A DNA stretch of 64,000 nt from Septoria linicola (taxonomy: Eukaryota; Ascomycota; Dothideomycetes; Mycosphaerellales; Mycosphaerellaceae): NCBI GenBank assembly GCA_024114885.1, contig CP099430.1:558001-622000 (forward strand), in the 5' to 3' direction. The translations under genes were made by a program, and so were the position numbers. Position 1 is the first letter of the stretch; each line of letters opens with the position of its first letter. The notes beneath the pieces were generated by a model, which was not told where the DNA came from, did not search any database, and saw only the letters and a list, made by a program, of their open reading frames with translations. This document shows positions 47,144-59,015 of this stretch, one piece after another.

Positions 47144-47878
47144 TCAATGCGGACTGAATGGAAGGCCTAGCAGTCGACCAGGAAGCTGTAGACAGCAGCG
47201 TCGCTGGCCTCGTCGTGCACTACTGATCCTGTTGCTGGTTTGAAATGCCATAGCAAGAAGCGGGTTTAATCGATCATACTCAGACAATGGCTTCTCTCCA
47301 ATCAGCGGAGGCCAACTCATAGCAGGATGCTCATCTGGCTCGATCGGACCGCCTGCATCAGGATCAGGATTGGCTTCATCTGCAGGTATACCAGCTGGGT
47401 AGGGCCCATCAGGTTCGGAGACATCGTCATCGTAGTTGTGGGTTGGCACATTGACATGTTGTTGACGCTGCTGAAGGCGAATACCAAGCTCAGTTGCTGC
47501 GCGAGTTTCAGGTCGCAGGTTGGGTATCGCGACACGGGATTGGCGTCCGTCAGGATCATCATCGTCGTCATCGTCGTCACGATCTCAATAATTGGTTGCA
47601 GGAATGACCGAAGGTATGCGCGGCGATTGATCACCTGGAGCTATCTGGTCTTCATCATGCACCGTATCAGCTTGGTTCGCCTTGCGCTTCAATGCTCCAG
47701 CAAGATCCTTTGGGTCGTCGTAAAGCTCTGTGTTGGTCTTGTCACGATAATTGGATACGGCGTCTATTGCGGATGGTGCACGCCGTAGCCTGGGCAAGGT
47801 CCGGCGTGGGATGTGCATGGATCCGGTTTGGATTGAGGAAGAGGGCACATGGCACGACGGCGGTGGAGTGCCGTGCAC
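47144..47878 (-). pseudogene. Fragment resembling the N-terminal part of a Helitron helicase
   Basis: A minus-strand frame runs from ATG 47878 to 47144 with one in-frame TGA (47585-47587). The N-terminal half is basic and Pro/Ser-rich, then an acidic Asp run, then DEHPAMSWPPLIGEKPLSEY and NPLLAMAF. The pattern W-P-(x)n-P-(L/I)-(S/N)-E-(F/Y)...MAF just upstream of FPTLFPTG is typical of Helitron replication proteins before the Helitron_like_N domain. Here the sequence diverges after MAFQT, so the helicase is missing or frameshifted. It is not RIP-mutated, which fits a single-copy fragment. Confidence 0.45.
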
Positions 47879-48296
47879 AAAGCAGAGCGAAGCGACCTCC
47901 GGAAGAGCTGCCAGTCAGCCATTATGCGCGACGAGCAGGATGGCCATGCCCAGCCTGACTACTGCTGCTGCGCCAGTGAGAAGACGGACAACGGGTGGCG
48001 CTGTCACGAGTAGAAGCTGTCCCTGCCGTCAAGTGAATCTAGGTTGAACAAAAATGATAGAGGCAGTGAGGTGAGAAGCGATCCAAGAGAAGAGGGAGAA
48101 GAGTAGAGAGGAGTAAAGGAAAAAGGAAGAGATGAGTATACTTGCGATCTGAGGCGTCCGCCCACTCATCGGGCCCGCCTACAACATTACAACTACAATG
48201 TCATGACATTCACACAATCAGTACGTCACCACGTTACAGCATCACCATGTCATCACAACACCATGTCACACCAGGCAACTCGACGAGAAGAAAGGT

Positions 48297-48326
48297 GAGA
48301 CTGGGACTGAGACTGGGACTGAGACT
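48297..48326. repeat. 12-bp tandem repeat GAGACTGGGACT
   Basis: Two and a half units, followed by further GGTCCAGTGGTC repeats to about 48385. Low complexity. Confidence 0.75.
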
Positions 48327-50349
48327 CCAGAGCCAGGTCCAGTGGTCGGTGGTGGTGCCGTCGTCGGTCCAGTGGTCCCTCGTAGTGTCGTAGCCGGTGT
48401 CGATCGCGGAGCTTTTGTCGTTTCCGATGCGTGGCCAGAAGTAGCTATGTAGCGCCAACGAGTGTCGCCGATCAATCCTTGCTTCCATCTACACATTTGC
48501 TGGAGGAGGATGTGTCAGTCTGGGCTACACAGGATGGCCATGTACGGGAGGAGACAAACCCTTCAGCCTTGTTTCTTCGCGTATGGTTGCTTCTGTCCCT
48601 AGTCTTGGACGTGTCAGATCGTGCTGCATGGCTTGGAGAGGGGCAGAGGTGAACAGAACCCTCATAGTCTTGATCACGTCCTTCGATCTTGGTTGTCGGA
48701 TGTCGAGGAGCGCATGACATGTTGCACTTTGTCGAGAATGAGTGGTGCCGGGATGTGGTGGCGCAGGGCGGCATGTTTATCGTTGGTTCTTGCATGAGAG
48801 CTTGGGCCTGGTTCATGGTCAGCACCACGTTGGTACAACTGTTGAGCGACGAGAAAGACTGACCCTGATCGACGCCGATGGTGAGTGGACTCTGGTAAAC
48901 GCGCTGCGCAGTGTCGTTGTTGTCCTTCAAGAACATCGCGGCGATCCTTGGGTTTCTAAATGACAGTAAGCTTGCTGCGTGGGTTGAAGCGCCGAGGAAT
49001 GGTCGTACACGGGCAATACATGTAGGTGCATCAAGGCCCTAGGCTACAGATGTAGGTGATCTTCGGTATCAGACCCCTAGAAGGTGGTTGATGTTTGTCT
49101 CTCGTGTGAACGGCAATACCAATATGCTGTAAAGGGTCGTCGGCGTTGTGATCTGTGGCATTCATATGCTGCGCAGTGGTACACACTTGTCGTCAAAGTG
49201 AATCAGTAACTAGGTGGTCTCATTTTCGTGAACCGTGATGCTGAAGATGTGACCGGCAATTGTTGAAGTGGTGAGTGTGATGCTGATGCATCATAAAAAG
49301 TGGCCGATGTTCGTTGGCGTCGTGGACTGCGATGCCACCATGTTGTAGGGAGATGTTGAAACTTGTCGTCGTCAAGGACAATGTCGATGATGCTGGAGCC
49401 GAACGAAACTTGTGTGGCCCTGGATGGGTAGAGAGTCGGCTGATCGGAGAAGGTGGATCGATTGAACACTTGTGACGAGCGCTTGCTGCTACGACGGGTA
49501 CGAGAGGCGTGTGGGTGTCCAGGACTCTCTGCTGCCGATTGCAGCCACTGTGATATGATCAGCCTGGATGGGAGAGGAGCTGGTATCGAGACTGCTACTC
49601 AACCGCTATTGGGAACAGTCTTGGTTGTACTCGATCCATCGGCCAGCGGTAGCGATTGCAAAGAATTGTTGTAGCGGCTGGCTCGAAAAGAGAAAGCATG
49701 AATGCTGTCTTGGGTAGCAAGCGCTCGATGACGAAGTGTCGTAGCGGACGCGTGGGATGTCGGAGCATTAGGTTGTTGTGCCGATAGCGACTTGGTGGTG
49801 GAGCGGCGCGCAAGGTGATACGAATCTCGAAGAGGTGGCCGAGGCAAGGTTTTGACTGGGAGAGTGCTGCTCTACGAAGTCGGATATCAGCTTCTCATTG
49901 GGCGTAGGAGACACACCTGAACTTCGGACGCATGATGACACTCAGAAGAGTAAGGTCCGGGCCGGCGGTCAGATACCGCTTGGCTGCTGTCGTGGATAAA
50001 AGCATCTGATATTGTCAGCCCAAGACGCGAGCTGAAGGGGGAGTGAAGACTTAGCAGATTGGTAAGAGAGGTGTGGTCCAGCGCCGTGGACTTTACGCGT
50101 ATGCTATGAATAAGTGCTCGACGTCGAGATTGGGGCTGATGTCGCGGGAGAGCCGAGGGAGATGCTCAGGAGTAGGTGCCAATGGTAGTGCTGAGCGACA
50201 TTACTGGATAGGCTACGAGTCGAATTCGTCGTCTGAGGATCTGCTGTTTGTCTGCTGTTGTTGTAATGCCCATGGGCTTGTCAGCTCGAGTCGTGAACAG
50301 GAAGACTCACCTGGAGTGGCGACAGCAGGATGCCGTCGCCATGATTCCA

Positions 50350-50419
50350 ATCCAGTCCAGTCCAGGGATCTAGTCCAGTTCAGTCCAGTCCAGTCCAGTC
50401 CAGCTCCAGTCCAGTCCAG
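50350..50419. repeat. Pentamer array (TCCAG)n
   Basis: TCCAG/CAGTC units repeat about a dozen times with a few interruptions. It makes spurious ORFs on the minus strand (Leu-Asp-Trp-Thr-Gly periodicity). Confidence 0.9.
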
Positions 50420-51159
50420 ATCTGCAGCGAGCGCTCGCTGCATGGTGGTGTGTAGGGGAGAGAAAGGAAGAAGAAGAAGAAGAGAGCGAGGAAGAGGGAG
50501 AAAATAGGATGGGAGCGCCAAGGTGTGTGTTGATGCGTAGTCGCGGTGAGCAGGTGCGAAATGTCGCTTCCAGTGCAAGTGCATAGTGTAAATGGAAGTG
50601 CAAAATGGAAGTGCAAAGTGCAAGTGCAAAGCCTACAGCACTACCTCTCCAGGTATGAATAGGCAGCAGCCAGCGATACATACCGAAGCAGCGACACCTT
50701 CGATCGCGACAAAGGCAACGGGCAGTGGAATCAAGATGTCAGGTCCATCCTCAGCCGATACAGGTCCCCGTCCCAATCCCTCCGCTGGGTCTGTCGACTT
50801 GTTGTGTGTATCATCAGGGCGATGCTTAACCCCGGTTGTACCTTGGCCCGCGTCTACAGTGCATCCTTTGACAGGAATGCAGCGCTTGTGCATCTGTTTC
50901 CGTGACATTCGGCAGTCCTCAGCTGCAGATCACCTGCTGCCGTACTAATGGTATGCAGCACATGGTATGCAGTACAACACACAGCACACAGCACAGCACA
51001 GTACAGTATAGCACGGACGCCAGATGCTTTCCGGAAAATCTTTCATCCGATTCGATTGGCCAGCGAATCATGCAATGCATTGTGTGCCGCAGCCAGCCTC
51101 TTGACTGCCGAGTTCCGACTTCCGAATGACAATGTGTCACACAGCGTCCTGGACGACGT

Positions 51160-51474
51160 GATGTCGACACTGCTGCGAGCGAAGACGAAGAGCTGAAGAA
51201 GCAGGCTTGAGTGAGCAACATATCCTTTGTTGAGAAGCTCAGCTTTGAGGTGGATAAGTAGAAGACGAAACACAAGCAGGCCAAGGACGAGGCCAACAGA
51301 GCGTAGAATGCGCTGAAGAAAGAGGTCGCAGCGGTGCGGAAGGATCACCGCGCGCTACAATTGAAGCTACGAGACATTGAGATTACGAATCCCGACGCCG
51401 CCCGCTGCTTTGAGTGCCTGACCATGATCGAGATAAGCAACTCGCTCAAGAGCACGCTGCAAGCGGTGCCTTAG
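51160..51474 (+). pseudogene. Decayed coiled-coil protein fragment
   Basis: The frame reads DVDTAASEDEELKKQA, TGA (51208-51210), VSNISFVEKLSFEVDK, TAG, KTKHKQAKDEANRA, TAG, NALKKEVAAVRKDH and onward to TAG at 51472-51474. Glu/Lys heptad-like spacing suggests a coiled coil. A +frame shift near 51414 enters another open stretch (51414-51644) rich in Asp/Ser/His. It looks like a dead copy of a helical protein, near but outside the RIP tract. Family unknown. Confidence 0.5.
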
Positions 51475-51814
51475 GGACTTCGACAGCCATAGCTGACCAC
51501 GGCTATGTCTGCGAGCCGGAGAGCTCTATCACCGACCACCACGACATGAGCGACTCAGATGACTTGTTAGAGATTTGGGACGACCATGACACGGCCAGCA
51601 TCACATCATCCGCACATTCGAGGAGCAGAAGATGTGCAATATGATCGGTCTGTATGACTTGCTGGAGACTTTGGGCTACCGGCCACGACACGGCCAGCAC
51701 CACGTCAAACAGGTATCCGAGACGTCGAAGGAGTGGAACACGAGCTTAGCTCGCACTGAGCAGGGACAGGTAGTAGAAAGTGGCAAGACTTCCTTGTCAG
51801 GGTAGTTCTAGAAT

Positions 51815-53075
51815 AGCGCTATCACGTAAGCTGCCAGTGCTAGGCCTTACTATTCAACTCGCGAGAGCAAGTAGACGCTATCGTCTAAGAATCTCCTTAA
51901 TACAACGACTACTAAGAACGATAAGAAGGCTAGGCTAATACTAAAGTACGTCTATAATATTAGAGAGAGCCGTATATAACCGGCTAGCTAGAAGAGAAAC
52001 CGATTCCGATTATACTAAGTATCGTCGATAGCTAGACTTATACTTCGATAGAGCTAACCTAGCTACTCTAGGTATTCTTCGCTTCTACTAGGCTTACTTT
52101 AAGCTAGGCGATATCGCTCGATAAGATAAGTCGACTAACGTCGCGCTAAAAAGATCGTATTAGCGGCTAAGGTCTAGCTACTTCTTAGAATTAGTAATAT
52201 TAGCCTTAAGTTCTATAATCGCTATATTAGAGTCCTCGCTATCGCTACTAGCTAGCGCTATAGCGCTAGACGAACGACTCGTTAACGAAGTTATTAACGC
52301 TACTCTTAAGAAGTTAGGAAATATCTACGTCCTATATATTCTATCGTTATCTCTCTCTTACTCTATCTAGACCTACTCTCGTTATCTTTATCTTTATAAC
52401 TATCTAGAGCCGCTATACTACTACTACTAATCTAGTTTAGTATCCTACTACTACGCGTTACTTTTAGCGTTATCTATATAGTAACGTTATTCTAGTCGAC
52501 TCTAGGTTATTAAAGATACTCGTCTATATTAGAGCTAACTAGTCTATCTACTCTAAAGATAGCCTAGATAGTAAGTACTAGAAGGTATATAGTAAAAGAT
52601 AGTACTACTAGATTATTTAGTTTTAATCTTAATATATATATTCGTATCTATTAGTATAGATAGTACTTATCTTAGTACTACTATAACTAGAACTAGACTT
52701 TACTCTCTATCCTACTAGTTCTAGTCTCGCTAGCTTAGTATAGACTCTTAATAGAGCTTACTTTATACTTTCTCGTTCTATTTCGAGATCTTACTAATTA
52801 GCCTATATATAGTAAGAGATTAATAACGTCGTATCTTATAAGGAAGATAAGGATAAGGAAAGGTAATAACGTTCGTACTTAGCTAGATCTTCTATTCGCT
52901 TAATCGGTTCTCTTAAATATACCTAATCCTAAGCCTATAATAGTAAATTTATAGTACTACTACTCTTTATCGTAAGCTATTATTCTCGCTTTTACCTAGT
53001 AGATTAGAGTACTCTCTTTAATACGTATACGATAGGTAATAAGATTAGTAGGTAGGCTAAGTATATTAAGCCTAG
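51815..53075 (+). repeat. 1.26-kb direct repeat, copy A
   Basis: It matches 56746-58013 over its whole length. One plus frame (about 51892-53037) is protein-like with only RIP-type stops and could once have encoded about 380 residues, containing RANLATLG and LALSSTIAMLES-like stretches. Domain not recognised. Its outer (left) edge keeps several CA/TG (CACG, TGCCAGTG, CAACTCG), so RIP faded toward unique DNA. Confidence 0.85.
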
Positions 53076-53084
53076 ACTAGTCTA

Positions 53085-53215
53085 TAAGTAAGTAACGTAA
53101 GTAGATATAACTTTACTTACTTACTTACTATTTAGTACTCTCGCTACTTACTTATTAAGTAAATAAGACGCTCTCTACTTACTTATATAAGGCTTACTTA
53201 CTCGGTAACGCTAGC
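53085..53215. repeat. Left subterminal ACTTACTT array of second hAT-type element
   Basis: Repeated AAGTAAGT near the edge and ACTTACTT further in, in both orientations, as is common for hAT subterminal transposase-binding repeats. The counterpart is at 56622-56733. Confidence 0.75.
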
Positions 53216-53278
53216 TATAAGCGGTAGTATATTACGATATCGAATAGTAGTAAATACTAGTCTATCTTAACCGTATTA

Positions 53279-55500
53279 GTGCTATCTACTATTACTATTA
53301 TTGCCGTAGGTGTTATTAGCTACGTAATACGCCTAAATAGCGTACTAGTTAGTATTATAAAACCGCTATTTATCTATGACTTTAGAGTAACTAAATATCG
53401 CACTATTTTACTATATAACTGTCGTCTACGTAGTTATAATACGTCGCTAGTAATACTAAATTGTCGCTTAGGCTTATTACTTATTACCGGACAGGCGTAT
53501 ATATCTAAGGCTAACTATACTAAGCTTAGCTATTATCGTTGTTTGTTAATCTAGTAAGGTATTAGTAATTAGCTTATATTAAGCTTAATCGCCTTCTTTC
53601 GCTTCTTATTATAGTACTACGTATACTCGTCTACTATCGTATCGTTGTCGCTATCGCTATCGTTATTAATTATAAGCGAGTAGATAATATAGCGCGTAGC
53701 CGTAGCCGTAGCTAGCGTTATAGTAGGATTACCTATACTACCTATCGACCGAATAGGCCTCTTATACTTATCCTTATATATGTTCTATAGCTGTTAGATA
53801 GTAGCCTTGGTCCTTACTATCTAATCTATATCGTCGCTAGCCTATCGTTGTTACTTATCTAGCTTCTTAATAAACCGCTACTTTATATTTAGATAGAGTA
53901 CTACGGTAGCTACGTAAATAGGCGTTTTATTAATCTTAGTAAAGTAATCGTTATACTTAGTCTAACTAAGCTTAATACTAGTACGGAAGTATTATTATAT
54001 AGTAAGTTAGTTAGATAGGTCGTTTCGTATATTAGCTTCGGTACGTAGTTAGTATTATTATTCGCTATCGATACGCTATTTACGCTTCGGTAGTTAGAGG
54101 TTATTATCGATTAGATACTAGATAATAAGCGCTTTAAAGTAACTTATTAGTACCTCTATTACTAGTAGTACTTACTAAATAGTACTAAACTTGCCGCCGC
54201 TAGTACCCTATAGTATCTTTATTACTATCTTTAATAGCTAGAGGATCTCGCGATACTACTTAATTATATACTAATCGTCGTCTATTAATTAATTATAGAC
54301 GATAGAAGGCTCTAGCTTTATATAGTGCCTATTAGAGTATTTCTTAGTCTATTTCTATATAGCTATATACTACTTATCTACCTCTTGTTCGTAGTACTTA
54401 TTAATAGCGGCTCTAAGCTTTAATATACGCTTAGAGCTATCGTCGAACGAGTACTAGCGCGTATATACGTCGTGTAATAGACGATATATATCCTTGTCGC
54501 TCTCTATCTTAAATAGAGCTACCTCGGTAAGCTATAGTCGTTCTACCTCCTTCTATACCTATAGTAAACGATCAAGATAATAGAGCGTATTATAAAGCTT
54601 ACTAATTAGTCTATAGCGACGCTAATATAGTAGTATTATATCCTTAAACGTTAGTATATTAGTAGCTATATTAATAGCTTTAGATTTAAGTACTTCTAGA
54701 TCTTTACTAGTTAGCGTAGCCTATCTAACGAGGTTAAATATATAGCCTATATAGCGTAGCTAATTCTAGTATTTATCGAAGCCGTATTCCTACGTAAGGT
54801 ACTTAATTACCTTAGGGTTATTACTAGCGTTATTAGAGATAAAGTAACTAACTTTATCGTATAGGTTATAGTATACTATTACCTCTACTATAGTCTCTAT
54901 AATGTTATAGCTAGTATAACGGCCCTTCTACCTTAGTAGATCTAGTAATATTATCCTTAGTTAACCTTCTATAGAGATAAAGTATATAATAATACTAAGC
55001 AATACTAGTTTGTTTTTAGACGTCTATAGGTCGAATAAGAAGCTAATTCTCGTAATAGCGGCTACTAACTCCTCTATAATATAGCCGAGTTGTTTGTCGA
55101 ATACTAATACTATCTTAGAGCTCGTAGTTTAGTATAAAGGAATAAATCGGTAGTAACGAGGTTAGAGGTAGGATAGGAGCGCTCTAAAGGCTAGTAAATC
55201 GTACTTATAGAAGGCAATATTATCTATAATTAGCTATATATATAGTAACGTAAGGAAGTCGTCTATATCGAATTTAATAGCTATATTATTATTAATACTC
55301 TAAGGCGTAACGTACCTATCTATTAGCTTATACTACTTACTAGAAGATATTTCTAGCTTTTTACCTTTCTTATATATACTATATATTTATCTTAAGTATA
55401 CTCCTACTAATAATAGAGTTAATTTATCTACGTTATAGATACTAGCCTATTTACTACGTAACTACGCTCTTTAAAAATAGTAGATCTTATATACCTAAAC
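53279..55500 (-). pseudogene. hAT transposase of second element, RIP-degraded
   Basis: Minus-strand motifs: NNASNNPKVIKYL with EYGFDKY (about 54770-54840; family form DNASNN...LxxEFGF), LRYIGYIFNLV (about 54735; family RCxGHILNLV), KFSTIQ*VLLVIEVLISYF (about 54150-54205; family IWQVLPVMExLLxHFE), SIKLSQTKYNDYF and TPIYVATVVLYL (about 53910-53990; family AWxKLDEYYxxxDxTPxYxAAxxLHP). The order is that of fungal hAT transposases. It extends above 55500 with less certain sequence. Stops are TAA/TAG of RIP type. A short plus-strand ORF at 53279-53554 is the antisense shadow of the non-coding or 3' end. Confidence 0.85.
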
Positions 55501-56621
55501 TACCTTCTTCTACGTATTCTATAGCCGCTAGCTATACGTAAAGACCTATAAAGTTATCTAAGTATCGTCTAGTAGCTATAAGTATATAGATAATCGTTAG
55601 AAGTCTAGTTAGTTAAGTAATTCGGTATTATTATCGTGTTTACGCTTTATAAGGCGCTAAAAGAGTATAGGCTATAAAGTTTATAAAGACGCGTTATTAT
55701 CTACCTACGTAGCTAGTTCTAATAGTATAGACTCTAGGTCTGTCCTAATTACTAAAGATAGGTCTAATACTAATTCCGTATCTATACTAAGCTCTATAAT
55801 AGCGTTATTATAAATACGCTAGTATTTAAATATAAGATTGTCGCTCTTAGTTAGTATATCTATATCCTCGTAAGCTAATAACTTATAACCTTAAGACTAA
55901 ACTAAACCTATTTCTAATACTAACTATACTATAGAATATACGTTTTAGAGTATATACTTTTTCCTATTAAAATCGCTATAGCTAGTTTAGTTATCTATAT
56001 TATTTTAAGGCTATATAGTCGTATATCTATAATATTAGAGGTAGATTCTTAGTATACTAGAAAGTAATAGTCTATTAATATTAAAATATAATAGAAATAC
56101 GAGCTTAAAATCTTAGAGCTAGGACTATATAAATCTAGAGATATTTTTATATAGAAATTTTACTAACTATCTAAGCTCTATTTTATACTACTTAGAATAT
56201 CTATCTAATATATTTTAGTAATATTATTTAATATACTAGTAATAATACTATAATTACAATAGTAGATTATAAGGAATCTAGAGTCTAAAGCTATTAGATT
56301 TAATATTAAGCGTATATAAGCGAGCTCGGTTAAGTTAGCTAAGCTAATTAATCTATATAGCTTTAGCTACTTCTTTAACGATTCCTATATCTTATTATTA
56401 CGATCTAGTATAACTAATACCCTTACTATTAATACGCGCGTAGTAGACTAGATACTTATAATAGCCTAGCTATACTATCCTATATACCTATAGCGTATAT
56501 CTTAATACTATTAAATAGTAGAGAATAGTATAATAAACGCTCTAACGCTATCGTACGAAATAATTACTATAATTCTACTACTTTTACTCGAAGAAGGATA
56601 ATATACTATAAGGCTTATAAG
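55501..56621. other. 5' part of second hAT-type element, little recognisable
   Basis: RIP-type AT-rich sequence upstream of the transposase on the minus strand. A BED-type zinc finger would be expected here, but Cys and His codons are RIP targets and none can be made out. Confidence 0.4.
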
Positions 56622-56733
56622 TTACTTACTATCTATTTACTTACTTACTTACCTTGCTTACGTAATAGCTAGGCTCTCTACTTACTTACTTACTTACTAG
56701 AAGGCTTATAAATAAGTAAATCCTACTTACTTA
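56622..56733. repeat. Right subterminal ACTTACTT array of second hAT-type element
   Basis: Runs of TTACTTACTTAC at about 56637-56653 and 56679-56698, ending TACTTACTTA at 56733. Confidence 0.75.
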
Positions 56734-56745
56734 GCGACTATTCTA

Positions 56746-58013
56746 AGCGCTATTACGTAAGCTACTAGTACTAGGCCTTACTATTTAACTCGCGAGAGTA
56801 AGTAGACGCTATTAGCTAAGAATCTCCTTAATATAACGACTACTAAGAACGATAAGAAGGCTAGGCTAATACTAAAGTACGTCTATAATATTAGAGAGAG
56901 CTATATATAACTAGCTAGCTAGAAAAGAAACCGTTTCCGATTATACTAAGTATCGTCGATAGCTAGACTTATACTTCGATAGAGCTAACCTAGCTACTCT
57001 AGGTGTTCCTCGCTTCTACTAGGCTTACTTTAAGCTAGGCGATATAGCTCGATAAGATAAGTCGACTAACGTCGTACTAAAAGGATCGCGTTAGTAGCTA
57101 AGGTCTAGCTACTTCTTAGAATCGGTAATAATTAGCCTTAAGTTCTATAATCGCTATATTAGAGTCCTCGCTATCGCTACCGGCTAGCGCTATAGCGCCG
57201 GACGAACGACTCGTTAACAAAGTTATTAATACTACTCTTAAGAAGTTAGGAAATATCTACGTCTTATATATTCTATTATTATCTCTCTCTTACTCTATCT
57301 AGATCTACTCTCGTTATCTTTATCTTTATAACTATCTAGAGCTACTATACTACTACTACTACTACTAATCTAGTTTAGTATCTCGCTACTACGCGTTACT
57401 TTTAGTATTATCTACGTAGTAACGTTATTCTAGTCGACTCTAGGTTATTAAAGATACTCGTCTATATTAGAGCTAACTAGTCTATCTACTCTAAAGATAG
57501 CCTAGATAGCGAGTACTAGAAGGTATATAGTAAAGGATAGTACTACTAGATTATTTAGCTTTAATCTTAATATATATATCCGTATCTATTAGTATAGGTA
57601 GTACTTATCTCGGTATCGCTATAACTAGAACTAGACTTTACTCTCTATCTCGCTAGTTCTAGTCTCGCTAGCTTAGTATAGACTCCTAATAGAGCTTACC
57701 TTATATTTTCTTATTCTACTTCGAGATTCTACTAATTAGCCTACGTATAGTAAGAGATTAGTAACGTCGTATCTTATAAGGAGGACGAGGACGAGGAAAG
57801 GTAATAACGTTCGTACTTAGCTAGACCTTCTATTCGCTTAATCGGTTCTCTTAAACATACCTAATCCTAAGCCTATAGTAGCGAATTTATAGTACTACTA
57901 CTCCTTATCGCGAGCTATTATTCTCGCTTTTACTTTGTAGATTAGGGTGCCCTCTTTGATACGCATGCGATAGGTGATAAGATTAGTAGGTGGGCCAAGT
58001 GTGTCAAGTCTAG
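56746..58013 (+). repeat. 1.26-kb direct repeat, copy B, with a RIP boundary inside
   Basis: Partner of 51815-53075. It is RIP-type until about 57935, then within the same repeat the bases become TTTGTAGATTAGGGTGCC, GCATGCGATAGGTGAT and TGGGCCAAGTGTGTC. These keep TG and CA where copy A has TA (GAGTACTC, GTATACG, GTAGGC...). The end of copy B therefore shows the unmutated ancestor of the repeat. Confidence 0.88.
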
Positions 58014-59015
58014 TTGACTCTAGCTCGCGGTAAGTCTAGAGGGTTTGTAGAACCTCCTAGCCTTTGGTCTAGTGGCACGCATAAGCCGATAGAGACGCCT
58101 TTTCTTTAGCTTGACTCGAATAGTAGATGTCCGTACGCGCAGAGAATGCTCGCTGCTACTGCTCAGAGGAGGAGGACTCCAAGAACGTAGTGAAGGCCTG
58201 CTTGTGTGTTCGCTTGCTTATTCGCTAGCTTGGTAGGACAGACAGTACGGCGTATAACAAAAGCACGCTACGTGCACTTGGCCTCTAGCACATTTCGCAA
58301 AGCATGGCAGCAGCATGCAAGATCTCCATTCTAGCTGACCAAGTAGTCATTGATGCTAGAACAGTCTAAGGTCACGGTAGGGCGAGTTTCTGTCTCCCTT
58401 CGTCTGGCGCTTACAGTATTAGCTAGAAGCATCAAAACGGCCAAGTGCAGCAGTTGTTCGTAGTCAGATCCATGGCGCATATACGATGGATCCACCCTTC
58501 TGGAATCCTACGATGCTGCAGTCAGTGGACGCATCTGACTAGGCCACTTCGTCTCTTCTTAGCGCCAGCAACATGATGGTCTGTGCGTGGCGGCAACACC
58601 GCGCGACTGGCGTCTGTGGCAGTCGTGTGTTCTGGCGGACTGTCTCTCGCATACAGACATCCACAAACAGAAGTCTCCATATGGTAGTATGTAGTCACTG
58701 TCCCTGTCGCTGTGACTCTCTCTCTTCTCCGACTACACGTCGTAGCAGCAATCTTGAGAAGAGGGGCCCTTTGTCGTCGGAGTCGTGCTGCTCATATGTT
58801 TTGCTCTCAGGCCCTTGAAGGACTGAGTGAGAGAGATGGATGCCACGCATGAACCCGACAACAGTCTTCTTTCGGGACGAAATGCCCTGTGCCTTGTCTC
58901 TGTCTGTGATAGGGTGCAGCTACGTTACGAGCAATATCTGTAACCTCGACCACACTTCCATTGTCGAACTTTGCGAAAGCTCCCAATCGACCCTTTCCCG
59001 TTTCCAAAACTCTCT

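Larger units (their letters stand above)
46590..51814. other. Non-RIP island 2: gene debris and low-complexity DNA
   Basis: CA and TG are normal. Apart from the entries listed inside it (47144-47878, 48297-48326, 50350-50419, 51160-51474), I see many overlapping ORFs on both strands (for example 48472-48936 minus, 154 aa; 50073-50507 plus; 50919-51296 minus) without recognisable domains or clear winners. A purine-rich run covers about 48057-48135. A CA-rich AGCACA/ACAGT run covers about 50950-51012. No intact gene can be supported. Confidence 0.5.
53085..56733 (-). mobile_element. Second hAT-type element (3.65 kb) between the direct repeats
   Basis: A minus-strand hAT transposase remnant is bounded by arrays of ACTTACTT (left about 53085-53215, right about 56622-56733). 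The arrays are inverted relative to each other and end in TAAGTAAGTA / TACTTACTTA. Candidate 8-bp flanks ACTAGTCT and ACTATTCT match at 7 of 8, so ends are provisional to about 10 bp. It is RIP-degraded throughout. Confidence 0.75.

Noticed and set aside
48472..48936. 154-codon minus-strand ORF
   Set aside because: No domain, composition not clearly protein-like, and overlapping ORFs on the plus strand; not enough to call a gene.
50213..50681. Overlapping minus-strand ORFs of 78-138 codons
   Set aside because: They run through the TCCAG pentamer array and pyrimidine tracts; the amino-acid periodicity is that of the repeat.
51815..58013. The 1.26-kb direct repeats as LTRs of a retrotransposon
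   Set aside because: The interior shows a hAT transposase and no gag, RT or integrase sequence, and the repeats themselves appear to be coding.
58060..58140. tRNA-like A-box TGGTCTAGTGGC
   Set aside because: No matching B-box (GGTTCGAATCC type) at the right distance and no cloverleaf could be drawn.
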